From Desulfobacteraceae bacterium (GTDB taxonomy: Bacteria > Desulfobacterota > Desulfobacteria > Desulfobacterales > Desulfobacteraceae): 64,000 nucleotides of DNA. The position numbers and the translations under genes are program-made. This document shows positions 36,093 to 46,051 of this stretch, piece by piece. The stretch spans positions 186,001 to 250,000 of the forward strand of contig JADGFI010000007.1 in the NCBI GenBank assembly GCA_016743945.1, in the 5' to 3' direction. The number at the start of each line of letters is the position of its first letter. Positions within the stretch are counted from its first letter, which is position 1. The notes beneath the pieces are model-generated. The model was not told the DNA's origin. It ran no database searches and saw only the letters and a program-made list of their open reading frames with translations.

Positions 36093-36274
36093 GGTCACCT
36101 TCCTTAATATATTCTGGGTTTCCCTTGGCGTTTATGCTGGTAGATGCTGTAATTGAACTTTTAAAAAGACGGGCACTGAAATTTTTTTCGAGTGAGTTCA
36201 TATCGTTATAGTGCATTTATAACCTCTGGATTAGAATTACGAAAAGGTTTTTTGTTTATACATATTATAAAGAT

Positions 36275-37531
36275 TCAATATTCAGATGTAAGTAATTTCA
36301 TAAAAACTTTTTGCCTTAATTTTTGGAGCATAGAATTATCGTTTCGAATATTTTGAATTGATGTAAATAATTCATTCAGACAAGTTCCAATTCTTGTCTG
36401 AGATTCAAACATAGGCACGCTTATTTTCATTTCCATGTATTTTTTTTGAGAAATATTTTTCATTGATCCGCTAGTCCCACTGGCAATTTTTCCTGTTTCT
36501 CCATATCTATTCATCGCCAGTAATGTGAAAAAAAGCCAATTATAATCGAATTTTATATTTGAATTTAATTGAACTCTCCAAATTTTATCTGGAATGAATT
36601 TATTCTGTTCTTCCACATCAACACGACATATATCTCCAACGAGTTCTTTTGTATTTGCCCTTGTAATTAACCAATCACCTTTTTTTGGAAAGATATTTAA
36701 TTTTTTAATCTCAAATGTGTCTATAACAGTTTTATTCTCATGTGGGCGGTAATTTCCTCCACTAACAGAACTAACCTTCAATATCCCAACTTCATTAGGC
36801 TTAGCGTATTGAGCACTAGATTTGACGCTTTTTCCTGGTTCAAGCTTGTTGATGAAACAAGAAACACTTTTTGTTTTAACATTCTGAAGTTTTTTTGAAA
36901 CATTAAAGATATGATTAAAGCAAAACGTGTTAAATAGGATTTGAAGTGAGTCGTACATATGATTTTTTATTTCGATATTCTTTTGAATGGTATTTAACAC
37001 TTCAAGAATATCTTTTTGTCTATCAAGCGGCGGCAGTGGGAATTTTTGAATTGCTAATATTTTCCATTTAATAGTAGGGGAGAGTGAACCTTCAGAAATA
37101 GCAACCGCCCGATCCATAAACATATCAGATTGCATTAAAAACGGTAGTAACTCAGGAATGATTTTCCCGGGAACGGCTTCAAGCACCATGGCGTGAGCAG
37201 AACAGATGCCATCAAAATCAGCTACAGCTAATTTTTTCTGGTATGCGCGACGTTTTCCAAAAATTATCTGTCCGGGGCGAACCCGAAGTTTTTGTCCTTT
37301 GACATCGGTTGGCACACCTCGTCTGGCAATCCGAAGTGATTGTGTGTCAAGATGTTCGAGGCCGACATATACCTTAAGAACCGTAGTTAAAGGATCAACC
37401 CTTACCGATATGTTTTTTGCAATCTCCCCAAACTTAACAATCCGCCAGCCTTCTTTGATCTGTTTTTTGCTTAAACTTTTTTCCATATTTTTCTGATTCA
37501 TTTGTTTTGGAGTATTTTCCCGCATCCTCAT
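36275..37531 (-). CDS. hsdS: type I restriction-modification specificity subunit
   Basis: A 418-residue HsdS with two target-recognition domains separated by coiled-coil spacers. The first domain runs from GWRIVKFGEIAKNISVRVD to PLPPLDRQKDILEVLNTIQ, the second from about residue 215 to KISVPMFESQTRIGTCLNEL. Each ends in a conserved helix used as a ruler. It sets the two-part DNA target for the M and R subunits. The ATG overlaps the upstream hsdM stop by 4 bases (ATGA). About 180 bases without a gene separate it from gajA, and this is the only sizeable gap between hsdM and mcrC apart from the 92-base gap after hsdR. Confidence 0.93.
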   Translation of the reverse strand: MRMRENTPKQMNQKNMEKSLSKKQIKEGWRIVKFGEIAKNISVRVDPLTTVLKVYVGLEHLDTQSLRIARRGVPTDVKGQKLRVRPGQIIFGKRRAYQKKLAVADFDGICSAHAMVLEAVPGKIIPELLPFLMQSDMFMDRAVAISEGSLSPTIKWKILAIQKFPLPPLDRQKDILEVLNTIQKNIEIKNHMYDSLQILFNTFCFNHIFNVSKKLQNVKTKSVSCFINKLEPGKSVKSSAQYAKPNEVGILKVSSVSGGNYRPHENKTVIDTFEIKKLNIFPKKGDWLITRANTKELVGDICRVDVEEQNKFIPDKIWRVQLNSNIKFDYNWLFFTLLAMNRYGETGKIASGTSGSMKNISQKKYMEMKISVPMFESQTRIGTCLNELFTSIQNIRNDNSMLQKLRQKVFMKLLTSEY

Positions 37532-39006
37532 ATTTTAAATCCAAGGTCATTAAGGGCTGCAAATAAATTTTTTGTCTGCTTTTTCAGGGCTACCCGGCCG
37601 GCCTGCCAGTTTTCGATGGTGGTTGTGATATCCTGATCATCTACGGATGATCCGTTCTGGACATACAAAGGGATGGAAAGATTGTATAAATTTTCCTGAA
37701 TTTGCGTGATATCCACCAATCGGGCAATGTCTTGATGGTTTGCCGGGTTCGAGTAGGCATTCATTAATTTTTCAAGATTTTTTTCGCTTAGAAAACTAAA
37801 GGCCCGCTCCCGGGTGACTTCCTTGATCCCATTGATAAACAATACCTTGCCTTTTCGGTTTTTGGGTTTGTTCATCCGAAGAATGACCACACAAGATTCC
37901 ATGGGGGAGTTATAGAACAGATTGGGGCCAAGCCCCAGGACTGCTTCGATTATATCGGCTTCAATAATCTGTTTGCGCATCTTGGCTTCTGCGTCCCGGA
38001 ATAAAACACCGTGGGGCCAGAGCATTGCGGCCCGACCGGTATTAGGATCAAGGCTTTTGATAATATGCTGGAAAAAGGCATAATCGGCACACCTCTGGGA
38101 AGGGACTCCAAAGCTGTTTCGCCCATAGGGGTCTGAGCTGAATTTGGCCTGGTCCCATTTTTTAATGGAGTAGGGCGGGTTGGCAAAAATCACATCAAAT
38201 TGTTTAAGGCGATCTTGTTCCAGGAATTTTGGTGCTGCCAATGTGTCTCCCCGCTGGATATCAAAATCATTTATATCATGGAGAAACATGTTCATTCTGG
38301 CAATGGCGCTGGTTAATAGATTCACTTCCTGGCCATAGAGCTTTACCGTGCGCCACTCCTCTCCCTTGGAACGTAAATCCATCACGGCGTTGAGCAGCAT
38401 CCCCCCTGTTCCGCAAGTCGGGTCATAGGCGCTTTCACCGGGCAAAAGTTCCATGATGCGGGTCATGAGGTGGACCACTGTGCGGTTGGTATAAAATTCA
38501 GCCGCCGTGTGGCCGGAGTCATCTGCAAATTTTTTGATCAAATACTCGTAGGCTTCCCCAAGGTCATCCTGGTTAACGGCTTCAATTCCCAGGGGGATTT
38601 TACTGAAATGTTCGACCAAGGAGGCCAGCAAATGATCTGGCAATCGTTCTTTATTGGTCCATTGGGCATCCCCGAAAACCCCATACAAACGGGGGTTCTC
38701 TTTTTCGATGTTCCGCAACGCCTTTTGAATGAATCCCCCGATATGGGTTGAGGTTTCCCGCAGTTTTTTCCAAAGGGCAGTTTCAGGAATGACAAAACGG
38801 TGCTGTTCCGGCAGTCTGGCATATTCCTGGTCCCCATGGGAAAAGGACAGGGCAGCCGCATATTCGTCTTGGTAAACATCGGACAGTCTTTTGTAGAATA
38901 ACAGGGGAAAGATATATTGTTTGTAATCGGAGGCGTCAATCTGGCCGCGCAAATGCTCGGCAGCGCCCCAGAGCATGCTTTCCAATTGTTGTTGAGACAG
39001 GCTCAT
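37528..39006 (-). CDS. hsdM: type I restriction-modification M subunit, second copy
   Basis: A 492-residue N6-adenine methyltransferase. The N-terminal helical domain has LWGAAEHLRGQIDASDYKQY, the SAM site is AYDPTCGTGGMLLNAVMDL, and the catalytic motif is FDVIFANPPYSIKKWDQAKF (NPPY). FGVPSQRCADYAFFQHIIK is the usual downstream block. All expected motifs are intact. It overlaps the other hsdM by 4 bases upstream and hsdS by 4 bases downstream, so the three are translated as a coupled set. It is clearly related to, but distinct from, its neighbour (for example NPPY versus NPPF). Confidence 0.95.
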   Translation of the reverse strand: MSLSQQQLESMLWGAAEHLRGQIDASDYKQYIFPLLFYKRLSDVYQDEYAAALSFSHGDQEYARLPEQHRFVIPETALWKKLRETSTHIGGFIQKALRNIEKENPRLYGVFGDAQWTNKERLPDHLLASLVEHFSKIPLGIEAVNQDDLGEAYEYLIKKFADDSGHTAAEFYTNRTVVHLMTRIMELLPGESAYDPTCGTGGMLLNAVMDLRSKGEEWRTVKLYGQEVNLLTSAIARMNMFLHDINDFDIQRGDTLAAPKFLEQDRLKQFDVIFANPPYSIKKWDQAKFSSDPYGRNSFGVPSQRCADYAFFQHIIKSLDPNTGRAAMLWPHGVLFRDAEAKMRKQIIEADIIEAVLGLGPNLFYNSPMESCVVILRMNKPKNRKGKVLFINGIKEVTRERAFSFLSEKNLEKLMNAYSNPANHQDIARLVDITQIQENLYNLSIPLYVQNGSSVDDQDITTTIENWQAGRVALKKQTKNLFAALNDLGFKI

Positions 39007-40502
39007 AGGTCAAATCCTTCCCGCTTCAGCAGTGCTTCAAGCTCATCTTCGGCTTTTTCAAGGGCAGCCAGGTTTTCCTTAAACTCCTGCAAGGCTTCTT
39101 CCACCGTGATGGTTTCCTCTTCAAGGGGTTTTTGCACATACCGGGCAATGTTCAGGTTGAAATCGTTTTCTTTTAATTCTTTGTATTCGACCCAGCGACT
39201 GACGCCTTCTTGTTCAAATGGGGTTGTATGCTGATTCACATAGACGGTATAAATTTCATCGGCCTGGACCGGGGTCATGGAATTTTGTGCCCGGCCTTTT
39301 GTATAAATTTCTTCGGCATTGATAAAAAGAAGAGGGGCATTTTTCCGTACTTTTTTGCGAAGAATGAGAATACAGGCAGGGATGCCGGTGCCATAGAACA
39401 GATTGCTAGCCAAACCGATTACGGCTTCAATGGCGCCGATGTCCAATAATTTTTTACGTATTTTGGCCTCTGCACCGGACCTGAACAAGACACCGTGGGG
39501 AAGTACCACGGCCATTCGGCCAGAGGACTTCTTCATGGAAGTATACATGTGCATGACCCAGGCAAAGTCCCCGTTTTTATTGGGGGCCAGGCCAAAGGCA
39601 TGGCGGTTATAGGGATCAGAACTCCATTTATCATGGCCCCACTCTTTTAAACTGAAGGGGGGATTGGCAATCACACAGTCAAATTCTTCAAGGTGATCCA
39701 GGGTCAAAAAAACAGGATTCCGCAGGGTATCCCCCCGCCGGATCTCAAAATCTTCCATGCCGTGGAGGTAGAGATTCATTCGGGCAATGGCTTCGGTTGT
39801 CAGATTTTTTTCCTGGCCCTTCAGCGTTAACAACCGGGGGTCTCCCCCTTGGCTTTTTACATGGAGAACTGTTTCAAGCAGCATGCCACCGGTGCCACAG
39901 GCGGGGTCATACACGGTTTCTCCCGGCTGGGGATCCAGAACGTTTACCATGAGCCTGACAATTGAACGAGGGGTGTAAAATTCCCCCGCCTTTTTATTGG
40001 CCTTGTCTGCAAACCGTTTGATCAGGTATTCATATGCTCGCCCCATATCATCATCACGGACATTTTGAACCCCAAGATTTAATTTGTTGAAGTGGTCCAA
40101 AAGCTGAAGCAGCAGATGGTCAGGGAGGCGCTCCTTATTTGTCCAGGATGCGTCACCAAAAATGCCATACAATTGGTCATTGGCTTTTTCAATACATCTA
40201 AATGCTTTTTTCAGTGTCTTGCCAACATCCTTGGTCGTTGCAATCACATCTTTCCAATGGCAGTATTCCGGTACTTCTATACGGTGTTGTTCCGGTGCCA
40301 GGGCTATCTCTTCATCCCCATAATACGCCAGGGCTTCGGCATATTCATCATCGTACACATCACACACCCGTTTAAAGAATAGAATCGGAAAAATATATGT
40401 TTTATAATCCGAGGCGTCAATGGGGCCTGTGATTATATGGGCGGCGTTCCACAGGTGGCGTTCCAGATCATCAAGCGCTAATTTACTCTGACTTTCATTC
40501 AT
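39003..40502 (-). CDS. hsdM: type I restriction-modification M subunit, first copy
   Basis: A 499-residue N6-adenine methyltransferase, first gene of the leftward array. It has LWNAAHIITGPIDASDYKTY, GEFYTPRSIVRLMVNVLD, SAM site VYDPACGTGGMLLETVLHV and catalytic FDCVIANPPFSLKEWGHDKW (NPPF). It ends in an acidic coiled coil (LAALEKAEDELEALLKREGF). Both this and the next gene look active, which is unusual because type I systems normally use two copies of one M protein. No strong ribosome site precedes the ATG. The promoter must lie in the gap shared with the divergent NERD gene. Confidence 0.95.
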   Translation of the reverse strand: MNESQSKLALDDLERHLWNAAHIITGPIDASDYKTYIFPILFFKRVCDVYDDEYAEALAYYGDEEIALAPEQHRIEVPEYCHWKDVIATTKDVGKTLKKAFRCIEKANDQLYGIFGDASWTNKERLPDHLLLQLLDHFNKLNLGVQNVRDDDMGRAYEYLIKRFADKANKKAGEFYTPRSIVRLMVNVLDPQPGETVYDPACGTGGMLLETVLHVKSQGGDPRLLTLKGQEKNLTTEAIARMNLYLHGMEDFEIRRGDTLRNPVFLTLDHLEEFDCVIANPPFSLKEWGHDKWSSDPYNRHAFGLAPNKNGDFAWVMHMYTSMKKSSGRMAVVLPHGVLFRSGAEAKIRKKLLDIGAIEAVIGLASNLFYGTGIPACILILRKKVRKNAPLLFINAEEIYTKGRAQNSMTPVQADEIYTVYVNQHTTPFEQEGVSRWVEYKELKENDFNLNIARYVQKPLEEETITVEEALQEFKENLAALEKAEDELEALLKREGFDL

Positions 40503-40880
40503 AGTTAAATATTTATTTTATCCATCTTGAATCGGTTTTGATACCAATTGTATTTTATCATTATCATTCTATCTTCTTTCCAAAAAAAAGAGTTCCAAGT
40601 TTCCACCGATCTTTACCAGTGTTTCTATAGGGATGTAAAGAAAACATTCCGGCGGTTGTTCTTTAAAAATGAAAAAAATCAGGGAGGGATATCCTGAAGC
40701 AATTTTTAATATATAGGAAGATAGAGAAGATATGATTTTAAACGGTTGAAACCTACTGCAATATTTGTTTTTACTGATCAACCAAAGCTTTTATCCTTGC
40801 AAAGAGGTCGGTTTTTGACTAAGTGTCAATTTGGTTATTTGACTTCTGAATGGATATCTTAATTTCATAAAGAGATAAAA
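40503..40880. other. divergent intergenic region between hsdM and the NERD gene
   Basis: This 378-base AT-rich gap separates the leftward restriction/Gabija/McrBC array from the rightward NERD-Zorya array and must hold both promoters. A 70-codon leftward open frame at 40569-40781 has no ribosome site and no recognisable features, so I do not call it a gene. No clear palindrome or promoter pair stands out by eye. Confidence 0.5.
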
Positions 40881-41795
40881 ATGAAACTGTTCCTAACTGC
40901 ACCAAACATAGCGACCTTCATGGTACTAGGGATCTTATGTGTAGTAATTGTACTATTTAAACAATACAATCTTCGGAAAAAATCAAGATCCCCCTTTTCA
41001 GACGATTCTTTACTAAGACTTCCAGGCCATTCGTTAAACCAACAAATTCAAGAACTGACAGGCAATTTGTTCTTTTATGTTTTTTGTATGTTTATCTCTG
41101 CACTGGTTTTTATAAATACGATCATGATAGCTTCTCCAAATATGGGGATTACAGCAATTTTTGGGACCTACCAGCTTACTATCGGTGCATTAATTTTGTT
41201 GCTCGCTATTTTTTTATTCAAAATTATAAAAGCCATGAATTACCGGAATAAACTGAGACTAGGATACGAAGGCGAGCTTGTTACCGCACAGGAATTAACC
41301 AGACTCATGCCTGAAGGAAATCATGTCTTTCATGATTTCCCGGCTGGCAAGTTTAATATTGACCATGTGGTTGTCGGCCCGGCAGGTGTCTTTGCAGTTG
41401 AAACTAAAACAAGGTCCAAGCATGTTTCCGGTAATAATCAAAAAGATGCAAAAGCAATATATACGGGAAATGCCATCGCTTTTCCAAATTTTAGCGATAC
41501 AAAATACCTGGACCAGGCAAAACGGCAGGCAAAATGGCTTTCAAATTGGTTAAAAAGTTCGATCGGGGAGTCGGTTCAGGTAATCCCGGTAGTTTCACTG
41601 CCCGGGTGGTTCGTTGAAAGACAAACTCCCTATGACGGGATGTTCGTTGTTAATCCAAGGCAATTCAAAAGTGTTATTAAATCAAAAACATCCCGCAATA
41701 TCGACGAAAAAAAAATCCAACAGATTCTTCATCAATTGGAGAGAAAATGCCGGGACATTGAAATCATTTCTAAACAATATGATTCAAAGTCATAA
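40881..41795 (+). CDS. membrane-anchored NERD-domain (nuclease-related) protein
   Basis: A 304-residue protein with an N-terminal helix (IATFMVLGILCVVIVLF), two more membrane helices (FFYVFCMFISALVFINTIMI and LTIGALILLLAIFLFKII, about residues 68-120) and a cytoplasmic NERD domain: LGYEGELVTAQEL, FNIDHVVVGPAGVFAVETKT (the D...ExK triad of the fold) and a following FLDQAKRQA-like helix. NERD is a PD-(D/E)XK-related fold of unproven activity. The gene lies 110 bases before zorA in the same direction, so it may be an accessory of the Zorya system or an independent defence gene. Confidence 0.82.
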   Translation: MKLFLTAPNIATFMVLGILCVVIVLFKQYNLRKKSRSPFSDDSLLRLPGHSLNQQIQELTGNLFFYVFCMFISALVFINTIMIASPNMGITAIFGTYQLTIGALILLLAIFLFKIIKAMNYRNKLRLGYEGELVTAQELTRLMPEGNHVFHDFPAGKFNIDHVVVGPAGVFAVETKTRSKHVSGNNQKDAKAIYTGNAIAFPNFSDTKYLDQAKRQAKWLSNWLKSSIGESVQVIPVVSLPGWFVERQTPYDGMFVVNPRQFKSVIKSKTSRNIDEKKIQQILHQLERKCRDIEIISKQYDSKS

Positions 41796-41905
41796 ATGTC
41801 AGTGTGACAATAGAATCTTGGCTTTAAAATAAAACATGGAGACCTTGATGCATAAATCTAAATTTCGAATCTTTTATTTCAAATGTGTATTGGAGGTTGA
41901 TTAAA

Positions 41906-43834
41906 ATGGACAAATTGGCAGCCAGTTTCAGTTTATCAAAGTTATGGCCTGAATTTAGCTCAATTTTTGATGGTAGATTCTCTACAAATATTGGTCTGAG
42001 TGCCTTTATTGTCGGTGTTTTGTTAGTTGTGTTTGTATGTTCCGCCATTTATGTAGGTAGGCACTGGTATAAATCAACGAAAAGAATAAAATTTTTCATG
42101 GAGTTGCTTCACAACTCAACCACAGAAGACCTTTCCAAAAAACGGCAGGATCTACTTCACGAATCAGAAAATGATAAAAAGAATGGGGCGCTTTGGAAAG
42201 AATTTGATGAGACCCTTATTACATCTGCTGATGGGGAGCTGCTATACAATACGATTGATTCTTCTCATTTTTTCAACACATCAACCCTTGCTTCGGAAAT
42301 CACCGAGAACAGACTTTTAACCGCAGTCCCGGCATTTTTAACGGCCATTGGTGTGATTGGAACCTTTGCCGGGCTTCAAATGGGGCTTAGCGGGCTATCA
42401 ATAAGCAAAGATGTTGGTATTGATGTTTTGCGCGAAGGGATAGGACATCTTATTAATGGGGCATCCATTGCTTTTTTGACATCTGTATGGGGAGTCTTTG
42501 CAAGTCTTGTATTCAATGTTATCGAAAAATACTTTGAAAAATCCATACGAAAAAAAATTAGTATCCTACAGGACAAAATTGATTACCTTTACCCCCGTGT
42601 AAATGCCGAAGATGCACTTGTGAAAATTTCTGACTATAGCAAAACTTCCACCGAACTTTTAAAGACCCTTGCCGAAAAGATCGGAGATAAGATGCAAGAA
42701 GCCATGGTTGAGGTTTCTAACACGATTCAGGGGGGCTTAGAAGATAGTTTGAAAACCATTATGGCTCCGGCAATTCAATCCCTTGTGACCAATTCCAATA
42801 AAGGTGCCGAAACGGCAATGGATTCACTTCTTTCCCGCTTTATGGATAAAATGGGGGACCAGGGTGAAAATCAGCGAAATATGTTGGAAAATGCTTCCAA
42901 CAATGTGAATGATGCCATGGGGTCTCTTGGTGAAAAAATGAATGGGTTTCTGGAAAAGTTTGAACAACAACAAGAATTGTTTCAGCAAATCGGAAAAGAA
43001 AATGCTGAAAATATAAAAACCACTATTTCATCGGCTAACCAAAAAAGCCGGGAAGCGATTGAGCAAACAGTAGAAGCCGCCGCATCCACCACCAGACAAT
43101 TGGCTGAAGGGTTTCAAACCCAGCTTGAAAGTCAGAAGACGCGTGATGAAAGTCGGGATGAATGTTTCAAAGAACAAGCCTCTGAATTACAATCAACCAG
43201 CCAAGGCTTAATGGCCCAATTAAATGGGATGATGGAAAATCAAAAAGAGGTTAGTGGCGTTCTTCTCGGTCAGAGTAAGACTCTTATGAGGGATATGGAG
43301 CGTGTAACGCTGGCCAATAAAGATGCGGCCCAAGGGATGCATGCTGCAACCAAAGATCTGACCTTGGTGGGGGCTGATTTTAAATCGGTTGGCAATACCA
43401 TTGAAAAGGCGGGCACGGCATTGAGCGACTCAATTACCAAGGCAATTCAAAAAGCAGCCAGACTTACAGAGATCAACCAAAGCACGGCTACTCAAGTGGG
43501 GCAGTTGTCGGATTCAGTTGGGCAGATTAAAACCGGAATTGTGACTGTGACAGATAAACTTGTTTCAATCACCGAGCAGGCTGACAAGAGTTTTGTCCAT
43601 ATGAGGAAACACCAGGAAAATTTTCAGCAAGCATTGGATATGCAGGTTAAAAATTTTGAAACAGATATAATAAAAGTCATCTCAGAATATGGTGAGCGGG
43701 TTAACGGCCAGACGATAGAGCGTTTAAAAGAATGGAACATCCAGACGTCCCAGTATACTTCAATCATGACAGACGCCATAAGCTCTCTTGCCACTGTGGT
43801 GGATGAGATTGAGGCCAAAATGAGTCCGGCATGA
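41906..43834 (+). CDS. zorA: Zorya anti-phage protein ZorA (MotA-like channel with long tail)
   Basis: A 642-residue inner-membrane protein. ZorA forms a MotA-like ion-driven rotor with a long intracellular tail. The N-terminal helix is FIVGVLLVVFVCSAIYVG, and the MotA/ExbB core is LLTAVPAFLTAIGVIGTFAG, then LINGASIAFLTSVWGVFASL. From about residue 240 to the end the sequence is almost pure coiled coil rich in Gln, Glu, Lys and Asn, the ZorA tail. The ATG at 41906 has GGAGG nine bases upstream; a GTG at 41885 is earlier but lies before that site. The stop overlaps zorB by 4 bases. Confidence 0.95.
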   Translation: MDKLAASFSLSKLWPEFSSIFDGRFSTNIGLSAFIVGVLLVVFVCSAIYVGRHWYKSTKRIKFFMELLHNSTTEDLSKKRQDLLHESENDKKNGALWKEFDETLITSADGELLYNTIDSSHFFNTSTLASEITENRLLTAVPAFLTAIGVIGTFAGLQMGLSGLSISKDVGIDVLREGIGHLINGASIAFLTSVWGVFASLVFNVIEKYFEKSIRKKISILQDKIDYLYPRVNAEDALVKISDYSKTSTELLKTLAEKIGDKMQEAMVEVSNTIQGGLEDSLKTIMAPAIQSLVTNSNKGAETAMDSLLSRFMDKMGDQGENQRNMLENASNNVNDAMGSLGEKMNGFLEKFEQQQELFQQIGKENAENIKTTISSANQKSREAIEQTVEAAASTTRQLAEGFQTQLESQKTRDESRDECFKEQASELQSTSQGLMAQLNGMMENQKEVSGVLLGQSKTLMRDMERVTLANKDAAQGMHAATKDLTLVGADFKSVGNTIEKAGTALSDSITKAIQKAARLTEINQSTATQVGQLSDSVGQIKTGIVTVTDKLVSITEQADKSFVHMRKHQENFQQALDMQVKNFETDIIKVISEYGERVNGQTIERLKEWNIQTSQYTSIMTDAISSLATVVDEIEAKMSPA

Positions 43835-44577
43835 AGATATTATCCTCAAACAAACGGTCGGTGAATGTAGATGAGGAAAATCCTTACTGGATATCATTCT
43901 CCGATATCATGTCCGGACTTCTAATCCTGTTCATCCTTGCATCAATGGCATTGATTATTGAATTGATGCAGACAAGGGTAAATATCAGCGCAGCCATAGA
44001 AGAAATAGCAAAAGCGGAGAAGGTTCGTCAGGATATTTTACATGAAATAAAGACTGAACTCTTAAAAAAGAAAATTATTGTTGAAGTCAGTGATAATGAG
44101 ACCGTCCTTAGAATCCCGGATAAACAACTCAGCTTTGACAGCAATCAATATACAATACCAGAAGACTTGCAAACAAGAACTGCAATTCTTGAAATCGGTA
44201 AAATTTTATATGTGGCCATTACAAAAGATGGGCGGCAGGAATATCTGGATACCATTTTCATTGAAGGACATACAGACAGCAGGCCCTCCAATCGAAAAAT
44301 GGGGAACTGGGGGTTATCAACATACCGGGCCATTTCCATTTGGGATTTTTGGAATAGTGAAATGGAGGAGGGCTATGAATTGAGTGATCTCAACAATACC
44401 CACGACATACCACTCTTTTCCATGAGCGGTTATGCTGCAAAACGACCTGTGTGTGAGGCTGAAGAAGATGACCTTTGCCGGGCAAAAAACAGACGAATTG
44501 ATATCCGATTTACAGTTAAGCGTCCTACCATCAGGGACATGATAAATGTCGATAATTTATTCAAGGCTGCAAAATGA
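43831..44577 (+). CDS. zorB: Zorya anti-phage protein ZorB (MotB/OmpA-like stator)
   Basis: A 248-residue partner of ZorA. One membrane helix (ISFSDIMSGLLILFILASMA) carries the aspartate expected to take up ions. A short linker leads to an OmpA-like peptidoglycan-binding domain with FIEGHTDSRPSNRKMGNWGL and STYRAISIWDF, ending in AKNRRIDIRF. It anchors the motor to the cell wall in the family model. It overlaps zorA and zorC by 4 bases on either side. Confidence 0.95.
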   Translation: MKILSSNKRSVNVDEENPYWISFSDIMSGLLILFILASMALIIELMQTRVNISAAIEEIAKAEKVRQDILHEIKTELLKKKIIVEVSDNETVLRIPDKQLSFDSNQYTIPEDLQTRTAILEIGKILYVAITKDGRQEYLDTIFIEGHTDSRPSNRKMGNWGLSTYRAISIWDFWNSEMEEGYELSDLNNTHDIPLFSMSGYAAKRPVCEAEEDDLCRAKNRRIDIRFTVKRPTIRDMINVDNLFKAAK

Positions 44578-46049
44578 AAATACCGGAATTGGATTTTAAA
44601 ATTCCAGAGATGAATTTTAATCATTTTCAAAACCGGATAGATCATCAGACTGAAAGACTAAAAACGATTATAAAAAAAACCGGTAAAAACTCCAAGTCGT
44701 TTAAACTTATCCGAAATCAATTGTATGATCGTGTTAAAAAAAGAGAAAACCACCTTGAAAAGTATATATCAAATGCTCTGACAGTAAGAGCTTTAACCGA
44801 TTTGTGGCTGAACGAAGCGTTCAACTCGCGCTGCCCGGTGACAGCACCTCTTATGGAATCAATTTTTTTAATCAGAAAATATCCAGGCACCATTTCTTTT
44901 CTTCAACTTGTAAGGCTTTTTTTTGTACGCTTTGACAAATGCGGAGACTTGAATGCGCTTGTAAATGGAATCCATGCGACGTTTGAGCAAATCGGTAATA
45001 AAAAACTTTCAAAGGATTTAAGTGCTGTCTCAGAACACTACAAGAATCTGATATCCATGGATGGGCCAAATTGGATCGTTGACCAGGCCGTTGAAAAGAA
45101 GGTGGACCTTGATACTCTTCAGGAGCAAATGGGGTTGTCCTATTATTTTAGTGGACGGTTTGGTGATATCTGCAAGTATCATTATTATGTTCGTCAACTT
45201 GAGGGATTAACGCCTAATCAATCTTCTACAATTTTTTCTGAAATCAAAAAAAAGGATGTATATACAGCACCCTTTGAAGAGGGTTGGCTCCTGGGTCATG
45301 AAATTCTTTCTATATTAATAGATAAAGCACCAGAAGCAGATCTTAGCAGAGAGTGGCAGGATATTATTTTAGAAATAGCCGGAGACCCAAGAGTACCTAA
45401 AAATAGTCCGAAATATCAAAAATGGTGGGAACTACTCGGGTTTAAACGAATTCAAAAAGTGAATGGCTGGTTGGCTGGATTTGACCTGCTTTTATTTTTG
45501 GAAGTTTTGGAAAATTTTGGAGTTTCAAGTGGAAAAACAGACCTGCAGCGTATGTTCCCTGCCCGGAAAAGATTTCTTGAAGGCCTGCTTAAAAGAAAAA
45601 TGATCCATGGTAGTCGACTTTTTATAAGCGCTAGTGCGGATAGATATTTACGACAGTATTATAAAAAATCTGAGTTGCCACAATATGCAATCTGTACTGG
45701 CAGCATCTCTGTTATTTATTTGAATATCCAAGGTCATCACATGATTGAGGGAAGCCATAATTTTTCTTTGCGAATTTATGACACACTTCCTGAAAGTTCC
45801 TCCATTTTAGATCCTGGTAAGGATAGGTTTTTTCAACGAGAACTAGGTTTAGGTCTGACCGAAGAGTATGATAAGCAAACCAATGATAGTTCTTTTCCCA
45901 TAATAATAAGACACATGCCCATGGCTCAAAGTTGGCAACACAGGGCGATAAAAGCATTTGAGGAATTAAATTTAAAAATTGATCCTGAAAGCGTTTTATC
46001 CAAAGAAGACTACCAGGAATACAAACAAAGATATGGACTTACGTATTAA
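44574..46049 (+). CDS. zorC: Zorya type I protein ZorC (EH-signature domain)
   Basis: A 491-residue soluble protein placed between zorB and the helicase gene, as in type I Zorya. The C-terminal part has the EH-signature pattern: IQGHHMIEGSHNFSLRIYD and, about 70 residues later, IRHMPMAQSWQHRAIKAFEE. These two blocks name the domain, though its chemistry is unknown; ZorC is thought to bind DNA and act with ZorD as an intracellular effector. The N-terminal half is helical and not otherwise recognisable. The start overlaps zorB, and zorD starts 2 bases after its stop. Confidence 0.9.
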   Translation: MKIPELDFKIPEMNFNHFQNRIDHQTERLKTIIKKTGKNSKSFKLIRNQLYDRVKKRENHLEKYISNALTVRALTDLWLNEAFNSRCPVTAPLMESIFLIRKYPGTISFLQLVRLFFVRFDKCGDLNALVNGIHATFEQIGNKKLSKDLSAVSEHYKNLISMDGPNWIVDQAVEKKVDLDTLQEQMGLSYYFSGRFGDICKYHYYVRQLEGLTPNQSSTIFSEIKKKDVYTAPFEEGWLLGHEILSILIDKAPEADLSREWQDIILEIAGDPRVPKNSPKYQKWWELLGFKRIQKVNGWLAGFDLLLFLEVLENFGVSSGKTDLQRMFPARKRFLEGLLKRKMIHGSRLFISASADRYLRQYYKKSELPQYAICTGSISVIYLNIQGHHMIEGSHNFSLRIYDTLPESSSILDPGKDRFFQRELGLGLTEEYDKQTNDSSFPIIIRHMPMAQSWQHRAIKAFEELNLKIDPESVLSKEDYQEYKQRYGLTY

Positions 46050-46051
46050 AC

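Noticed and set aside
40569-40781. 70-codon minus-strand open frame upstream of hsdM
   Set aside because: No ribosome site, no recognisable feature and odd composition; likely chance in AT-rich promoter DNA.
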